A stretch of 64,000 bases of DNA from an uncultured Clostridium sp. (GCA_946553025.1 CAMNRM010000007.1:36594-100593); one strand, 5' to 3'; positions 52,084 through 60,791 are shown, numbered from the stretch's first letter. Numbers and translations: made by a program. The notes: generated by a model not told the origin, from the letters alone.

Positions 52084-53847
52084 ATGGCTTTTGATGGAAT
52101 TACCGTTGCAAACTTAGTCCATGAACTACAGCAGACCATCGAAGGCGGGCGAATTTCCAAAATTGCCCAGCCGGAAAAAGATGAACTCTTATTTACCATA
52201 AAAACCTATAAAAATAACATTAAACTCCTGGTATCGGCAAGTGCCAGCCTTCCTTTAATGTACTTAACGGAAGAAAATAAACAAAGCCCGATGACTGCCC
52301 CCAATTTTTGTATGCTTCTGCGAAAACATATCGGAAATGCAAAAATTTTAAAGGTCAGCCAGCCGGGGTTGGAGCGAATTATTGACTTAACCTTAGAACA
52401 CCTGGACGAACTGGGCGATATCTGCAAAAAGCGCCTAATCATCGAACTGATGGGAAAACACAGCAATATTATTTTCTGCAAGGAAGACGGGACAATCATT
52501 GACAGCATCAAGCATATTTCAGCGCAGGTAAGTTCCGTGCGGGAGGTTCTGCCCGGGCGCACCTGGTTCATCCCCCAGACCACCCAAAAGCTTGATCCGC
52601 TCTCGGTTACGGAGGAAGAATTTATCCGGATGATGGGTCAGGTTCCCGCAAAAACAGGAAAAGCCCTGTACCAGAAGCTTACGGGAATCAGCCCGGTAAT
52701 GGGCGAAGAAATTTGCTTTTTAGCCTCCATCGACTCCGATTTACCGGCAAATACCTTATCCGAAACGGAACTTATCCATCTCTACCATCGGCTGCAGAGC
52801 CTTATGGACGATATCCGGTCCGGGCACTTTTCGCCGAATATCGTTTATCTGGCGCATTCCTCAGAAGAAAACGAATGGGAACCCGCGGAATTTTCTGCCC
52901 TTCCCTTAACCTGCCTTTCCGGGGAAAATTACCAGGTTCGTTCATTTTCTTCGATCAGCAAGGTTTTGGAAACCTACTATGCATCGAAGAATCGTTTTAC
53001 CCGTATCCGCCAGAAATCGGCAGATCTTCGCCGGATCGTGCAGACGGCCTTAGAGCGGAATTATAAGAAATATGACCTGCAGGAAAAACAGTTAAAAGAT
53101 ACAGAAAAACGGGAAAAATATAAGATTTACGGCGAACTGTTAAACACCTACGGCTATGAACTTCAGGGCGGAGAAAAAAAGTTTACCTGCTTAAATTTCT
53201 ATACCAACGAAGAAATCACCATACCTTTAGACGAACAGATGACTGCCCAGGAAAATGCACAGCGTTTCTTTGAAAAATACAATAAACAAAAGAGAACCTT
53301 CGAGGCGCTTCACGAACTTATCCTGGAAACAAAAAAAGAAATCGACCACTTGGAATCCATCAGCACGGCCTTAGATATCGCCCAGCAGGAGGCGGATCTG
53401 CTTCCGATTAAAGAGGAATTAATGGAATTTGGCTACATTAAAAAACGCCATGCCGGAGCAAAAAAACCAAAAATAACCAGCAAGCCCTTTCACTATATTT
53501 CCTCGGACGGCTTTCATATTTATGTCGGAAAAAATAACTACCAGAACGAAGAACTGACCTTTAAGCTGGCAACGGGAAATGACTGGTGGTTCCACGCCAA
53601 AGGAATTCCCGGCTCTCATGTCATTGTTAAAGCCGAAGGAAAAGAACTGCCTGACCGCGTTTTTGAAGAAGCTGGTTCCCTCGCCGCCTATTATTCCAAG
53701 GGCAGGGAGAGTGATAAGGTGGAAATCGACTATATTCAGAAAAAATCCGTAAAAAAAGTGGCCGGTTCCGCCCCGGGATTTGTGATTTATCACACCAATT
53801 ATTCCCTGGTAGCTTCTCCGGCCTGTTTACTGGAGGAAGTGAACTGA
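52084..53847 (+). CDS. rqcH: Ribosome-quality-control protein RqcH (NFACT family)
   Basis: 587 residues. The NFACT-N domain opens MAFDGITVANLVHELQQTIE and GRISKIAQPEKDELLF; a coiled-coil middle runs at about 310-440; the NFACT-R part has VGKNNYQNEELTFK and DWWFHAKGIPGSHVI. The DR motif of tail-forming RqcH reads in SVREVLPGRTW rather than clearly at the usual site. It binds obstructed 50S subunits and recruits tRNA-Ala for alanine tailing. GGGAGGACACATAAAAC precedes the ATG. Confidence 0.93.
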   Translation: MAFDGITVANLVHELQQTIEGGRISKIAQPEKDELLFTIKTYKNNIKLLVSASASLPLMYLTEENKQSPMTAPNFCMLLRKHIGNAKILKVSQPGLERIIDLTLEHLDELGDICKKRLIIELMGKHSNIIFCKEDGTIIDSIKHISAQVSSVREVLPGRTWFIPQTTQKLDPLSVTEEEFIRMMGQVPAKTGKALYQKLTGISPVMGEEICFLASIDSDLPANTLSETELIHLYHRLQSLMDDIRSGHFSPNIVYLAHSSEENEWEPAEFSALPLTCLSGENYQVRSFSSISKVLETYYASKNRFTRIRQKSADLRRIVQTALERNYKKYDLQEKQLKDTEKREKYKIYGELLNTYGYELQGGEKKFTCLNFYTNEEITIPLDEQMTAQENAQRFFEKYNKQKRTFEALHELILETKKEIDHLESISTALDIAQQEADLLPIKEELMEFGYIKKRHAGAKKPKITSKPFHYISSDGFHIYVGKNNYQNEELTFKLATGNDWWFHAKGIPGSHVIVKAEGKELPDRVFEEAGSLAAYYSKGRESDKVEIDYIQKKSVKKVAGSAPGFVIYHTNYSLVASPACLLEEVN

Positions 53848-53898
53848 AATGGCAAAAGATGTTTCATTCACTTTTTTATAACTTTTTTATCAATGATC

Positions 53899-53924
53899 AC
53901 CGCCCCGGAACATACCTGGGCGGT
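53899..53924. terminator. Hairpin between rqcH and the convergent NTF2-like gene
   Basis: ACCGCCC and GGGCGGT arms with a 12-base loop. No strong T-run follows directly on either strand, so it is a weak terminator candidate. Confidence 0.4.
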
Positions 53925-53934
53925 AAGTTCACGC

Positions 53935-54267
53935 TTATTTCGGGCGGACGGTCAGCCTCTTGATATGGCCGTCCGCAGAAAGCTGCTGTAAGGTGGCGAT
54001 GGCCATAATATTATACCCGCCAAAGGAAGCGATGAACTCCGCGTGTTTTTCGTCCAGCACAGCAGCTTCCATAATCGAATACTGACGGAACAAAAATTTG
54101 TTGCGGAAAAACATGGAAATTGCCTCTTTTCCATACAGGTGATACTCGTGCTGCGCTGTACCGTTTGCACAATAATCGCAGTAATGCCCGTCTGCGGTGA
54201 ATAACTCTCCCAGGGCTGTATAATCTTTATTTTCCATAATTTCAAGAAATTGTTCTATTGGTTTCAT
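53935..54267 (-). CDS. NTF2/SnoaL-like small protein
   Basis: 110 residues. MKPIEQFLEIMENKDYTALG, FTADGHYCDYCANG and EAISMFFRNKFLF fit the SnoaL/DUF4440 cone fold of small isomerases and unknown binding proteins. The ligand is unknown. It is separated from the SDR gene upstream by a tandem repeat array. Confidence 0.75.
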   Translation of the reverse strand: MKPIEQFLEIMENKDYTALGELFTADGHYCDYCANGTAQHEYHLYGKEAISMFFRNKFLFRQYSIMEAAVLDEKHAEFIASFGGYNIMAIATLQQLSADGHIKRLTVRPK

Positions 54268-54339
54268 TATCTATCCTGTCCCTCCTGACCTGGTTTCTGT
54301 TTTTCATGAACATTTCCGACGTTTAACGAAGTCTTTTTT

Positions 54340-54458
54340 TGCTTTTGCTAAGCTTTTCTCTCTAAATAAGCTTTTCTCTCTAAATAAGCTTTTCTCTCTA
54401 ACTATAAGCTTTTCTCTCTAAAATACGCTTTTCTATCTAAAATAAGCTTTTCTATCGA
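54340..54458. repeat. Tandem repeats of about 19-20 bp
   Basis: About six copies of AAGCTTTTCTCTCTAAATA with small changes (a four-base insertion in one, CTATC for CTCTC in the last two), between the SDR and NTF2-like genes. Confidence 0.85.
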
Positions 54459-54459
54459 T

Positions 54460-55251
54460 TTAATACACTTTTTCTGTATTTAACAATGCATCCGTTCCGC
54501 CGTCCACAAACATAACATTGCCGTTTACCCCTCGGGCGTCATCCGAAGAAAGGAATACAATCACCGAAGCAATTTCCTCCGAATCCATCAGGGTTTCCGT
54601 GCCGTATTTGGTTGGGATAGGAAGGGCATTTAATGCCATCTTTGCATTGGCGGACATGGTCGCCGTCATTGCGGTATGTACGTTTCCCGGGGCCACAGCG
54701 TTAATCCTCACACCGTTTGCCGCATAGGTCGCCGAATGCCTGCGCATCCACCGGGCCAGGGCATATTTTGTCGCCACGTAAATGCTGTTGCCCACGCTTA
54801 AATTCGTGGCATCCAACTGGGAAACTACATTTAAGATCCGCTGTTCGTCGTCATTATTATTGTTTAAAAGATCCGCAATGTCCATGCGGGCCGCTCCCTG
54901 CGAAATCGTGTTGGATGAGGTTACCACACAGGTTCCCCCTTTTTGCTTTAATAAGTCATAAACCCCCTTAACCAGCGCTATCGTGCCGAAAAAGTTCAGG
55001 GAAATAATCAGTTCAAGATTGCCGCAGGCCCCGGAAACCCCGGCACAGCAAACCATGCCGTCTAACCCCTCGGGATGCCTCTGGTGCAGCTCATCAATCA
55101 CCTTCTGCCTTCCCTCCGGCGTTGCCAGATTGGCCTCAATATCGCATTTGCGCAGGTCAATATTAATCACCTCATGTCCTTTTTGCTTTAACAGCTCCAC
55201 CGTCTTTGCTCCGATTCCGCTGGAACCTCCGGTAATTGCATAAACTCCCAT
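54460..55251 (-). CDS. Short-chain dehydrogenase/reductase
   Basis: 263 residues. MGVYAITGGSSGIGAKTVEL is the NAD(P) loop, CCAGVSG the NAG-type turn, YVATKYALARWMR the catalytic YxxxK, and NAVAPGNVHTAM the cofactor edge; the C-terminus has NGNVMFVDGGTDALL. The sequence resembles 3-alpha-hydroxysteroid dehydrogenase/carbonyl reductases, but the substrate is unknown. AAGGAGGATTCAC precedes ATG 55251; the open frame extends 139 codons upstream only because a 37-bp repeat has no stops in it. Confidence 0.85.
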   Translation of the reverse strand: MGVYAITGGSSGIGAKTVELLKQKGHEVINIDLRKCDIEANLATPEGRQKVIDELHQRHPEGLDGMVCCAGVSGACGNLELIISLNFFGTIALVKGVYDLLKQKGGTCVVTSSNTISQGAARMDIADLLNNNNDDEQRILNVVSQLDATNLSVGNSIYVATKYALARWMRRHSATYAANGVRINAVAPGNVHTAMTATMSANAKMALNALPIPTKYGTETLMDSEEIASVIVFLSSDDARGVNGNVMFVDGGTDALLNTEKVY

Positions 55252-55264
55252 GTGAATCCTCCTT

Positions 55265-55420
55265 TTTGTCTGCTTCTGGCCGAATAACTGCGGTTTTTCG
55301 GTTTGTCTGCTTCTGCCCGAATAACTGCCGTTTTTCGATTTGTCTGCTTCTGCCCGAATAGCTGCTGTTTTTCGATTTGTTTGCTTCTGGCCGAATAACT
55401 GCGGTTTTTCGATTTGTTTC
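55265..55420. repeat. 37-bp tandem repeats upstream of the SDR gene
   Basis: Units start at 55265, 55302, 55339 and 55376 (TTTGTCTGCTTCTG...), with a partial fifth at 55413. They lie between the SDR ribosome binding site and the divergent MocR promoter, so they would be in the SDR leader. Confidence 0.9.
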
Positions 55421-55452
55421 ACCACTTCCGCTTTACTCTTTGCGGATACTGC

Positions 55453-55481
55453 TTTACGAATGAACTGTTTTCTATTATAAT
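55453..55481 (+). promoter_or_regulatory. Promoter of the MocR gene
   Basis: TTTACG (55453-55458), 17 bp, TATAAT (55476-55481). ATTATAAT is symmetric, so the minus strand may use the same box toward the SDR gene; I found no good minus-35 there. Confidence 0.5.
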
Positions 55482-55532
55482 CAAATCTGATACAATTAAA
55501 ATACCCAAAAGAATATAAAATAAGGATACCAG

Positions 55533-56933
55533 ATGATGCTGCACTACCATTTTGAACGAAAAGATAAAAAACCGCTCTACCAGCACTTATATGAATGTTT
55601 AAAAGAAGATATCTTAAGCGGCCGACTGCCCGCACACAGCCGCCTGCCCTCCAAGCGTGAACTGGCAAGGGATAACCAAATCAGCATAAAAACCGTGATG
55701 AACGCCTATGAACAGCTTTTATTGGAAGGCTATGTGACCTCGAAGGAAAAGAAAGGCTATTTTGTCGCCCCGGTGGAAGCCCTGCCCGATTACTGCCCCG
55801 AGGTGCCGGAATATACCCAGATTTACGTTGAAGACAACTGGTTCGTTGATTTTACCGCAAATCAGGTGGTCTATGACCAGTTTCCCTTTTCCATGTGGAA
55901 GAAAGTTATGCGGGAGGTATTAAGCCAGTACGATACCGAACTTGTGCGGCGGGCACATTTCCTTGGGGTGAAGGAACTTCGGTGCGCCATCGCCGATTAC
56001 CTCTACCGCAGCAGAGGGATGAGGGTTTCTCCGGAATGTATGGTGATTGGCGCAAGCATTGAATATCTGTACGGACGCCTGGTTAAACTCCTGCCGCCGG
56101 ATGCCGTCTACGGCGTGGAAAATCCCGGCTATAAAAAAATCCCCCGTATTTACGAGGAATACGCCCTGCAGTGGGCCTACATCGATATGGACAGCCAGGG
56201 TATTTCCATGGAAAGCCTGCGAAACAGCGGTGCCGGCATCCTCCATGTTTCCCCGGAACACCACTATCCCCTGGGCACCGTAATGTCCGCCGCACGAAGA
56301 CAGGAACTCCTGCAATGGCTCCAGGAAGAACCTGAGCGCTATCTGATTGAAGACGATTACGACTGCGAGTTCCGCTACCGCTCCCGAACCATTGCCCCCC
56401 TGCAGAACAAAGACCGCAACCACCGGATTATCTACATGAACACCTTCAGCAAAACCCTCGCCCCAGCCATAAGAATCAGCTATATGATTCTGCCGGAAAA
56501 ACTGATGGTGCGCTACGCCCATGAAAGCAATTTTTACTCCAACTCCGCCTCAAGCTGTGAACAGTACGCCCTGGCTCGGTTTATCCGCGAGGGTTATTTT
56601 GAGCGCCATCTCAGCCGGATGAAGAAATATTACCGGAGAAAGGGCGAACTGCTGATGCGTGTTTTAAAACAGTCCTCCCTTCTTCCCATCGTGCAGATCA
56701 GCGACGGAAAAAGCGGAACGCATCTTTTAGTCAAGGTCGATACCTCCTTAACCGACACCGAAATCAAATGGGCCGCCCGCCAGCAGAACATCCACATCGC
56801 CTGCCTCTCCGAATTCTGCGGAGAAATCAAAGAAGAGTACCAGAACGTCCTGGTACTCAACTACGCCGATATGGAAGAAAAAGATATCCGGGAGGCGGTG
56901 CGGAGGCTGGGGAATATATTTGTGGAGTGGTGA
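55533..56933 (+). CDS. MocR-family regulator (GntR HTH plus aminotransferase-like domain)
   Basis: 466 residues. Residues 10-80 are a GntR winged helix (PLYQHLYECLKEDILSGRLP, SKRELARDNQISIKTVMNAY). Residues 110-466 are a fold-type I aminotransferase-like domain with the PLP lysine in NTFSKTLAPAIRIS and DDYDCEFRY. Family members sense PLP or amino compounds; PdxR, which controls PLP synthesis, is the best-known. No pdxST genes are adjacent, so the target may be the divergent SDR gene. AAGGATACCAG precedes ATG 55533. Confidence 0.88.
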   Translation: MMLHYHFERKDKKPLYQHLYECLKEDILSGRLPAHSRLPSKRELARDNQISIKTVMNAYEQLLLEGYVTSKEKKGYFVAPVEALPDYCPEVPEYTQIYVEDNWFVDFTANQVVYDQFPFSMWKKVMREVLSQYDTELVRRAHFLGVKELRCAIADYLYRSRGMRVSPECMVIGASIEYLYGRLVKLLPPDAVYGVENPGYKKIPRIYEEYALQWAYIDMDSQGISMESLRNSGAGILHVSPEHHYPLGTVMSAARRQELLQWLQEEPERYLIEDDYDCEFRYRSRTIAPLQNKDRNHRIIYMNTFSKTLAPAIRISYMILPEKLMVRYAHESNFYSNSASSCEQYALARFIREGYFERHLSRMKKYYRRKGELLMRVLKQSSLLPIVQISDGKSGTHLLVKVDTSLTDTEIKWAARQQNIHIACLSEFCGEIKEEYQNVLVLNYADMEEKDIREAVRRLGNIFVEW

Positions 56934-56956
56934 AAAGAAAAACAGCACAAAACCCC

Positions 56957-57802
56957 TTATTCTGTTTTCAGCATACAATCCCCACAAACCGGAAACGTAA
57001 AATAGGTATTCGGATAAGGTTCATTGTTCAAGGTAAAATGCCACCACTCCGTATCCAGCGCACGAAAGCCCTCTTTAAGCATCGCTTCCCGAAGAATCCT
57101 GCGGTTGGTTTTCTGCTCCTGCGTTAAATCCCCGTTATAGTCCGGATGCGAGCGTTCTCCAAAATAGTCAAAGGTGCCGCCCATATCCAGTTCCTTGCCT
57201 GTCTGCATGTCCAGTAAGGTTAAATCCACCGTGCTGCCCCTGCTGTGCCCGGACTTTGTTCCGATATAGCCCTCGATAAAGAGAAGACTCTTATCCACTT
57301 CCGGGTAAAAATAAGGTTTCATCCGGGTATCACTGGTATCTGCTGCCCAGCGGACAAAATGATCCACCGCCTGCTGCGGCCGGTAGGCATCATAAATTTT
57401 CAGCCGATAGCCCTGGGCCATCATCGCATCGCTTACCTTTTTTAGCGCCTCTGCCGCTTCCCTCGTCAAAAGTGCGCACGGCTCTTCATAGCCGTCAATC
57501 CTCTCGCCGACAAAATTATAGGTGGAGTAATAGCGGATCTCCTGAATCACATCCGGAACCGCCTCCGCCACCAGGACAAAGCCTTCCGAACTATTGGCAG
57601 ACGGGCCGGCTGCTGCGTTTTTTGCGCCGACATTCTCCGGAATATGGACTGTGATTTCTGCCTCTGCCAGCTTTTTCGTTTTATCCGTCCCGGTCATCTC
57701 TGCCCTCTGTTCTGACCGTACAAATCCGGCACAGCCCCCGGTCAGCCCCGCGGTTAAAAGCATACCCGTCAGCACCATAAATACCATAAATTTCCTTCTC
57801 AT
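56957..57802 (-). CDS. VanX/DdpX-like D-Ala-D-Ala dipeptidase lipoprotein
   Basis: 281 residues. A signal peptide ends in the lipobox TGGC (Cys near 24), so the enzyme is attached outside the cell. The M15D zinc site is complete: SGHSRGSTVDLTL (His, Asp) and DTEWWHF (Glu, His). VPDVIQEIRYYSTYNFVG is the usual start of the domain. It probably trims or recycles peptidoglycan dipeptides. No vanH or vanA ligase genes are nearby and cytoplasmic VanX lacks a signal, so this is not evidence of vancomycin resistance. GCGGAGG lies 9 bases before ATG 57802. Confidence 0.88.
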   Translation of the reverse strand: MRRKFMVFMVLTGMLLTAGLTGGCAGFVRSEQRAEMTGTDKTKKLAEAEITVHIPENVGAKNAAAGPSANSSEGFVLVAEAVPDVIQEIRYYSTYNFVGERIDGYEEPCALLTREAAEALKKVSDAMMAQGYRLKIYDAYRPQQAVDHFVRWAADTSDTRMKPYFYPEVDKSLLFIEGYIGTKSGHSRGSTVDLTLLDMQTGKELDMGGTFDYFGERSHPDYNGDLTQEQKTNRRILREAMLKEGFRALDTEWWHFTLNNEPYPNTYFTFPVCGDCMLKTE

Positions 57803-57928
57803 CCTCTCTTCCTCCGCATCCATCGTACCTGTTCACAGCACATCTATCTTGCATCTTTTCCTGCACCGTATTTTCCCTATTATAAGCCAATGAAGAGAAA
57901 AAGTAAAGAAAACCCTCCCGCAAAACAC

Positions 57929-57957
57929 TTCCATAATCCGAAAAAACATGCTATACT
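57929..57957 (+). promoter_or_regulatory. Promoter in front of the AlbA_2-family remnant
   Basis: TTCCAT (57929-57934), 17 bp, TATACT (57952-57957) with TGC before the minus-10. Confidence 0.45.
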
Positions 57958-58079
57958 ATCAACAGTTCTCCGGTTCTGGGAAGAGTATGGCTTCTGCTGT
58001 ATAGCCGGTGTCCGGTCGCACATGGAAAACCCCGGTGACACGCGGCTGCCGGAGAATTTTAAAAGCTTCCCAAAATTAT

Positions 58080-58478
58080 GATCTGCCTACGCCCGAGTTT
58101 CAAATTTATGATCATATGTTCCGAGTAAACCTTTTCCGCCGCCTCCCATCAATAGTCAATCCGGCCGAAATCGCGAAAGCACCGGCAAAATACGGTGATG
58201 ATTCGGTAAAGTTCGGTAATTATTCGGTAAAACTCAGCAATAGTTCGGTAAAATTTGACAATGGTTCGGTAAAATCAGATAATCCGATGCTGAGCAATAC
58301 CCAGCAGAACATCCTGTCATTAATCGAAAAAAATCACCGAACCACAGCATTACAAATAGCAAATGAACTGGCAGTTTCCATTAGAACCGTTGAAAAAAAT
58401 ATAAAAAAACTGCGGGAAACCGGAATTCTGAAAAGATACGGCTCTGCCCGCAGCGGATACTGGGAAATTATTCAATAA
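58080..58478 (+). pseudogene. C-terminal remnant of an AlbA_2/HATPase_c_4-type regulator
   Basis: The frame contains DLPTPEFQIYDHMFRVNLFR, a hallmark of the end of the RecG-like/AlbA_2 ATP-binding regulators, followed by four 7-residue repeats (DDSVKFG, NYSVKLS, NSSVKFD, NGSVKSD) and an HTH (NTQQNILSLIEKN, SIRTVEKNIKKLRETGILKR). The 350 or so residues that should precede it are missing. The open frame extends back to 58008 but that part is unlike the family. The HTH is intact and a promoter lies upstream, so a small DNA-binding protein could still be made. Confidence 0.65.
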
Positions 58479-58562
58479 AATACGGAAAAAAAGGATTCAT
58501 TTGTCTGTCGGAATCTAACTCTCGATTTACCAACAAATTCCAGAAGAAAGGAAGTAACTGCC

Positions 58563-58976
58563 ATGTGGGCCATATTTGCTGTACTCTCCGCTGTATTTGC
58601 GGCATTAACCTCAATTCTTGCAAAAATCGGAATCGAAGGCGTAAATTCTAATCTTGCCACGGCCATCCGCACAATCGTTGTTCTTATTATGGCCTGGGGA
58701 ATGGTATTTTTAACCAACACCCAGGGCGGAATTTCTTCCATTGATAAAAAAAGCTGGCTCTTCCTTATCCTGTCCGGCCTGGCAACGGGGGCTTCCTGGC
58801 TCTGCTACTACCGGGCCCTGCAGTTAGGCGAGGCTTCCAAGGTCGTCCCCATCGATAAGATGAGCACCGTTATCACCCTAGCCCTGGCCTTTATCTTCCT
58901 GCACGAACGCTTTACGGCAAAATCCTTTATCGGCGCGGTGCTGATTACCCTGGGGACGTTAGTTATGGTGCTCTAA
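58563..58976 (+). CDS. EamA-domain transporter, half-size
   Basis: 137 residues with four to five hydrophobic segments: MWAIFAVLSAVFAALTSILA, SGLATGASWLCYYRALQLGE, KVVPIDKMSTVITLALAFIF and FIGAVLITLGTLVMVL. This is one EamA repeat of the drug/metabolite transporter superfamily; such single-repeat members work as dimers. The substrate is unknown. GAAAGGAAGTAACTGCC precedes the ATG. Confidence 0.85.
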   Translation: MWAIFAVLSAVFAALTSILAKIGIEGVNSNLATAIRTIVVLIMAWGMVFLTNTQGGISSIDKKSWLFLILSGLATGASWLCYYRALQLGEASKVVPIDKMSTVITLALAFIFLHERFTAKSFIGAVLITLGTLVMVL

Positions 58977-58984
58977 TCACACAT

Positions 58985-59010
58985 GTTACTGTTCACACGT
59001 TCACAGCAAC
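58985..59010. repeat. Dispersed GTTACTGTTCACA-type palindrome, second copy
   Basis: GTTACTGTTCACACGTTCAC AGCAAC, two bases different from the copy at 37548-37573. It lies between the convergent EamA and membrane protein genes. Confidence 0.6.
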
Positions 59011-59060
59011 AGGCAAAAATCCATGAAAATCGCCTTCCTCGATCCCTTACATGATTTACA

Positions 59061-59489
59061 CTACTGCTCGTCATACCTGTCCTCTAACTTCTTCTTCCAC
59101 CGCCTCTGCACAATCACCGACCCAAAGCAAACCAGAAGATAGATAAAAATAAAGGGAACAAGGAAAGTCAGCAGTTCCAGCAAATTTAACCTTCCTGTAC
59201 GAACATAAGTCACGACAGCATAGACTGCACTTACCGTAACCAGACATGCCACCAGCCGGATCGCCCATGCCTTTTTCTCAACCACCGGTGCGCTCACATG
59301 CAGCATACGACAGCGAACAAACCGATACACCGGACTTCCCACCAGGACAATATATTCCAGCCAGCAGTCCGCTGCCCCCTGATGAAAAAACATTACCTTT
59401 GCAATAACCGAAACACAGCACACCAGCAGCGTAATAAAATACAATTCACTGTAAATTTTTTGATATTCCTGTCTAACTCTCTCGTCCAT
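59061..59489 (-). CDS. Four-helix membrane protein (DUF6773-like)
   Basis: 142 residues with four hydrophobic segments (about 18-35, 43-55, 73-92, 103-125) and a basic C-terminus. Small membrane proteins of this type commonly follow an Xre-family regulator gene in Clostridia, as here (75 bp gap, same strand). The family name is from memory and uncertain; the function is unknown. Confidence 0.65.
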   Translation of the reverse strand: MDERVRQEYQKIYSELYFITLLVCCVSVIAKVMFFHQGAADCWLEYIVLVGSPVYRFVRCRMLHVSAPVVEKKAWAIRLVACLVTVSAVYAVVTYVRTGRLNLLELLTFLVPFIFIYLLVCFGSVIVQRRWKKKLEDRYDEQ

Positions 59490-59564
59490 ATAAACCTCCT
59501 GTTCATCCTTACCTACGGTTACAATCTCATTCTTTTTGTCTTTTTTCTTTTTTTCAATCTTTTT

Positions 59565-59786
59565 TCATTCTTCCCAAAACAACCCATCCAGGGTCTGTCC
59601 CAGCACTTTGCAGATGGAAATGCATAAATTCAGCGTCGGGTTATAATCCCCCGCCTCAATCATCCCAATCGTCTGCCTGGTCACACCCACGGCTTTGGCC
59701 AAATCCTCCTGGGACATCTCCTTTAACGCACGGGCAGCCTTCATCTTTACGTTCTTATTTGCTTTCTTATTTTCTTTTGGCTTCAT
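59565..59786 (-). CDS. Xre-family transcriptional regulator
   Basis: 73 residues: an HTH_3 domain at about 18-70 (MKAARALKEMSQEDLAKAVG, VTRQTIGMIEAGDYNPTLNL, CISICKVLGQTLDGLFW). This YozG-like group usually controls its own gene and the membrane protein gene behind it. ATG 59786 follows AAAGGTGGATGCG; GTG 59795 is part of that site. The lysine-rich first 15 residues are unusual. Confidence 0.88.
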   Translation of the reverse strand: MKPKENKKANKNVKMKAARALKEMSQEDLAKAVGVTRQTIGMIEAGDYNPTLNLCISICKVLGQTLDGLFWEE

Positions 59787-59849
59787 CGCATCCACCTTTC
59801 ATCATTAACTTTTATTACCTGCAGGAGTAAAGCAATTCCATCAATCACC

Positions 59850-59880
59850 TTACAATATGTAATATATATCTTACATTCAA
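59850..59880 (-). promoter_or_regulatory. Promoter with operator-like palindrome for the Xre gene
   Basis: Minus strand TTGAAT (59880-59875), 17 bp, TATTGT (59857-59852). The perfect palindrome TTACA-ATA-TGTAA (59850-59862) covers the minus-10, and a half-site TTACA (59871-59875) overlaps the minus-35: a likely autoregulatory site. Confidence 0.55.
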
Positions 59881-59971
59881 AAATGTCAAGTATTTTTTGC
59901 ATTTTGTTAGATATTTTATTTTTCCATAACGAACAGTCTTTATTAATTTCGCACGATTTTATTGATTTTTT

Positions 59972-60000
59972 CTCTGAAATCGCATATGATAAAACTGACC
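59972..60000 (+). promoter_or_regulatory. Promoter of the toxin-antitoxin pair
   Basis: TTGATT (59972-59977), 17 bp, TATGAT (59995-60000), 22 bases before the antitoxin ATG. Confidence 0.6.
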
Positions 60001-60022
60001 CGAAAGAAAGGAGGTGTCATTT

Positions 60023-60250
60023 ATGGTTGTTACTGCGACTGAATTTAAAACCAATTTTGGCAAGTATCTTAACCTGATTACCCAGGAGGACATTTTTATC
60101 ACACGCAACGGAAAAACCATTGCAAAGGTTGTGAACCCGCATATTTCTGCCGTGGATTCCCTCCGTGGAATGCTGAAGGATGTGCCTTCCGACATTGATT
60201 TGGATTCTCTGCGAGAGGAGCGACTGTCAAAATATGAAAATCATGTGTGA
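60023..60250 (+). CDS. Phd/YefM-type antitoxin
   Basis: 75 residues. MVVTATEFKTNFGKYLNLIT and EDIFITRNGKTIAKVVNP are the N-terminal DNA-binding fold; the C-terminal tail (SDIDLDSLREERLSKYE) would bind the toxin. ATG 60023 follows AAGGAGGTGTCATTT. The stop lies inside the toxin gene (17-bp overlap). It should also repress the pair's promoter. Confidence 0.88.
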   Translation: MVVTATEFKTNFGKYLNLITQEDIFITRNGKTIAKVVNPHISAVDSLRGMLKDVPSDIDLDSLREERLSKYENHV

Positions 60251-60647
60251 TACCAACGTCATTATTGACGTACTGCTGGAAAGGGAACCTTTCGTAGAAG
60301 ATTCCTACAAGGTTCTAAGCCTTTGCGAAGAACATAAAATTGATGGTTTTGTTTCCGCTTCTTCCGTTACGGACATCTACTATCTGGTTAGGAAGTACAC
60401 CCACAGCACCGACCTCGCATATAAGGCAATCGGAAAGATGCTGGAAATCGTCAAGGTGTGCAGCGTTACTAACAACGATATCCTCACTGCATTCCAGAAA
60501 AGGGCAAAGGACTTCGAGGACTGCCTTGTAGCTACCTGTGCCAGATCCATTCGCTGTGATTACATCGTCACCCGTAACAAAAAGGATTTTGAGGAATTTG
60601 ATATTTTACTCCTTACCCCTACGGAATTTCTGCAGCAGTTTTCCTAA
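60234..60647 (+). CDS. PIN-domain (VapC-like) ribonuclease toxin
   Basis: 137 residues. CDTNVIIDVLLERE gives the first catalytic Asp (D6) and Glu; SSVTDIYYLVRK, DFEDCLVATCAR (late Asp) and YIVTRNKKDF complete the PIN fold. VapC toxins cut tRNA or rRNA and are held by their antitoxin. ATG 60234 with GAGGAG upstream fits the family start; the longer frame from 60180 overlaps the antitoxin too far. The pair appears intact. Confidence 0.88.
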   Translation: MKIMCDTNVIIDVLLEREPFVEDSYKVLSLCEEHKIDGFVSASSVTDIYYLVRKYTHSTDLAYKAIGKMLEIVKVCSVTNNDILTAFQKRAKDFEDCLVATCARSIRCDYIVTRNKKDFEEFDILLLTPTEFLQQFS

Positions 60648-60682
60648 TCCCCAGGAGCCGTCGGGAAATAAATATCTTTAAA

Positions 60683-60728
60683 CAGAGGCAGATATGGCTC
60701 GCATAATTCATATTTGCCTCTGAAATTT
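60683..60728 (+). terminator. Terminator of the toxin-antitoxin operon
   Basis: CAGAGGCA (60683-60690) pairs with TGCCTCTG (60715-60722), extended by GATATG/CATATT, followed by AAATTTT. Confidence 0.65.
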
Positions 60729-60735
60729 TAAAAAA

Positions 60736-60770
60736 GAGAAAAAGATGGCTCACAAAAACCATCTTTTCTC
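60736..60770 (-). terminator. Terminator of the phosphoglucomutase gene
   Basis: GAGAAAAAGATGG (60736-60748) pairs with CCATCTTTTCTC (60759-60770) around CTCACAAAAA. On the minus strand it lies just past the pgm stop and is followed by TTTTTTAAAATTTC. Confidence 0.7.
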
Positions 60771-60791
60771 CGTTCCATGGTATAATAATCC

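Noticed and set aside
54460..55668. 402-residue version of the SDR protein
   Set aside because: The extra 139 codons run through 37-bp repeats and the divergent promoter; AAGGAGG and the family start both point to ATG 55251.
56957..57802. VanX-type gene as vancomycin resistance
   Set aside because: It has a lipoprotein signal, while resistance VanX is cytoplasmic, and there are no vanH, vanA/B or vanRS genes nearby.
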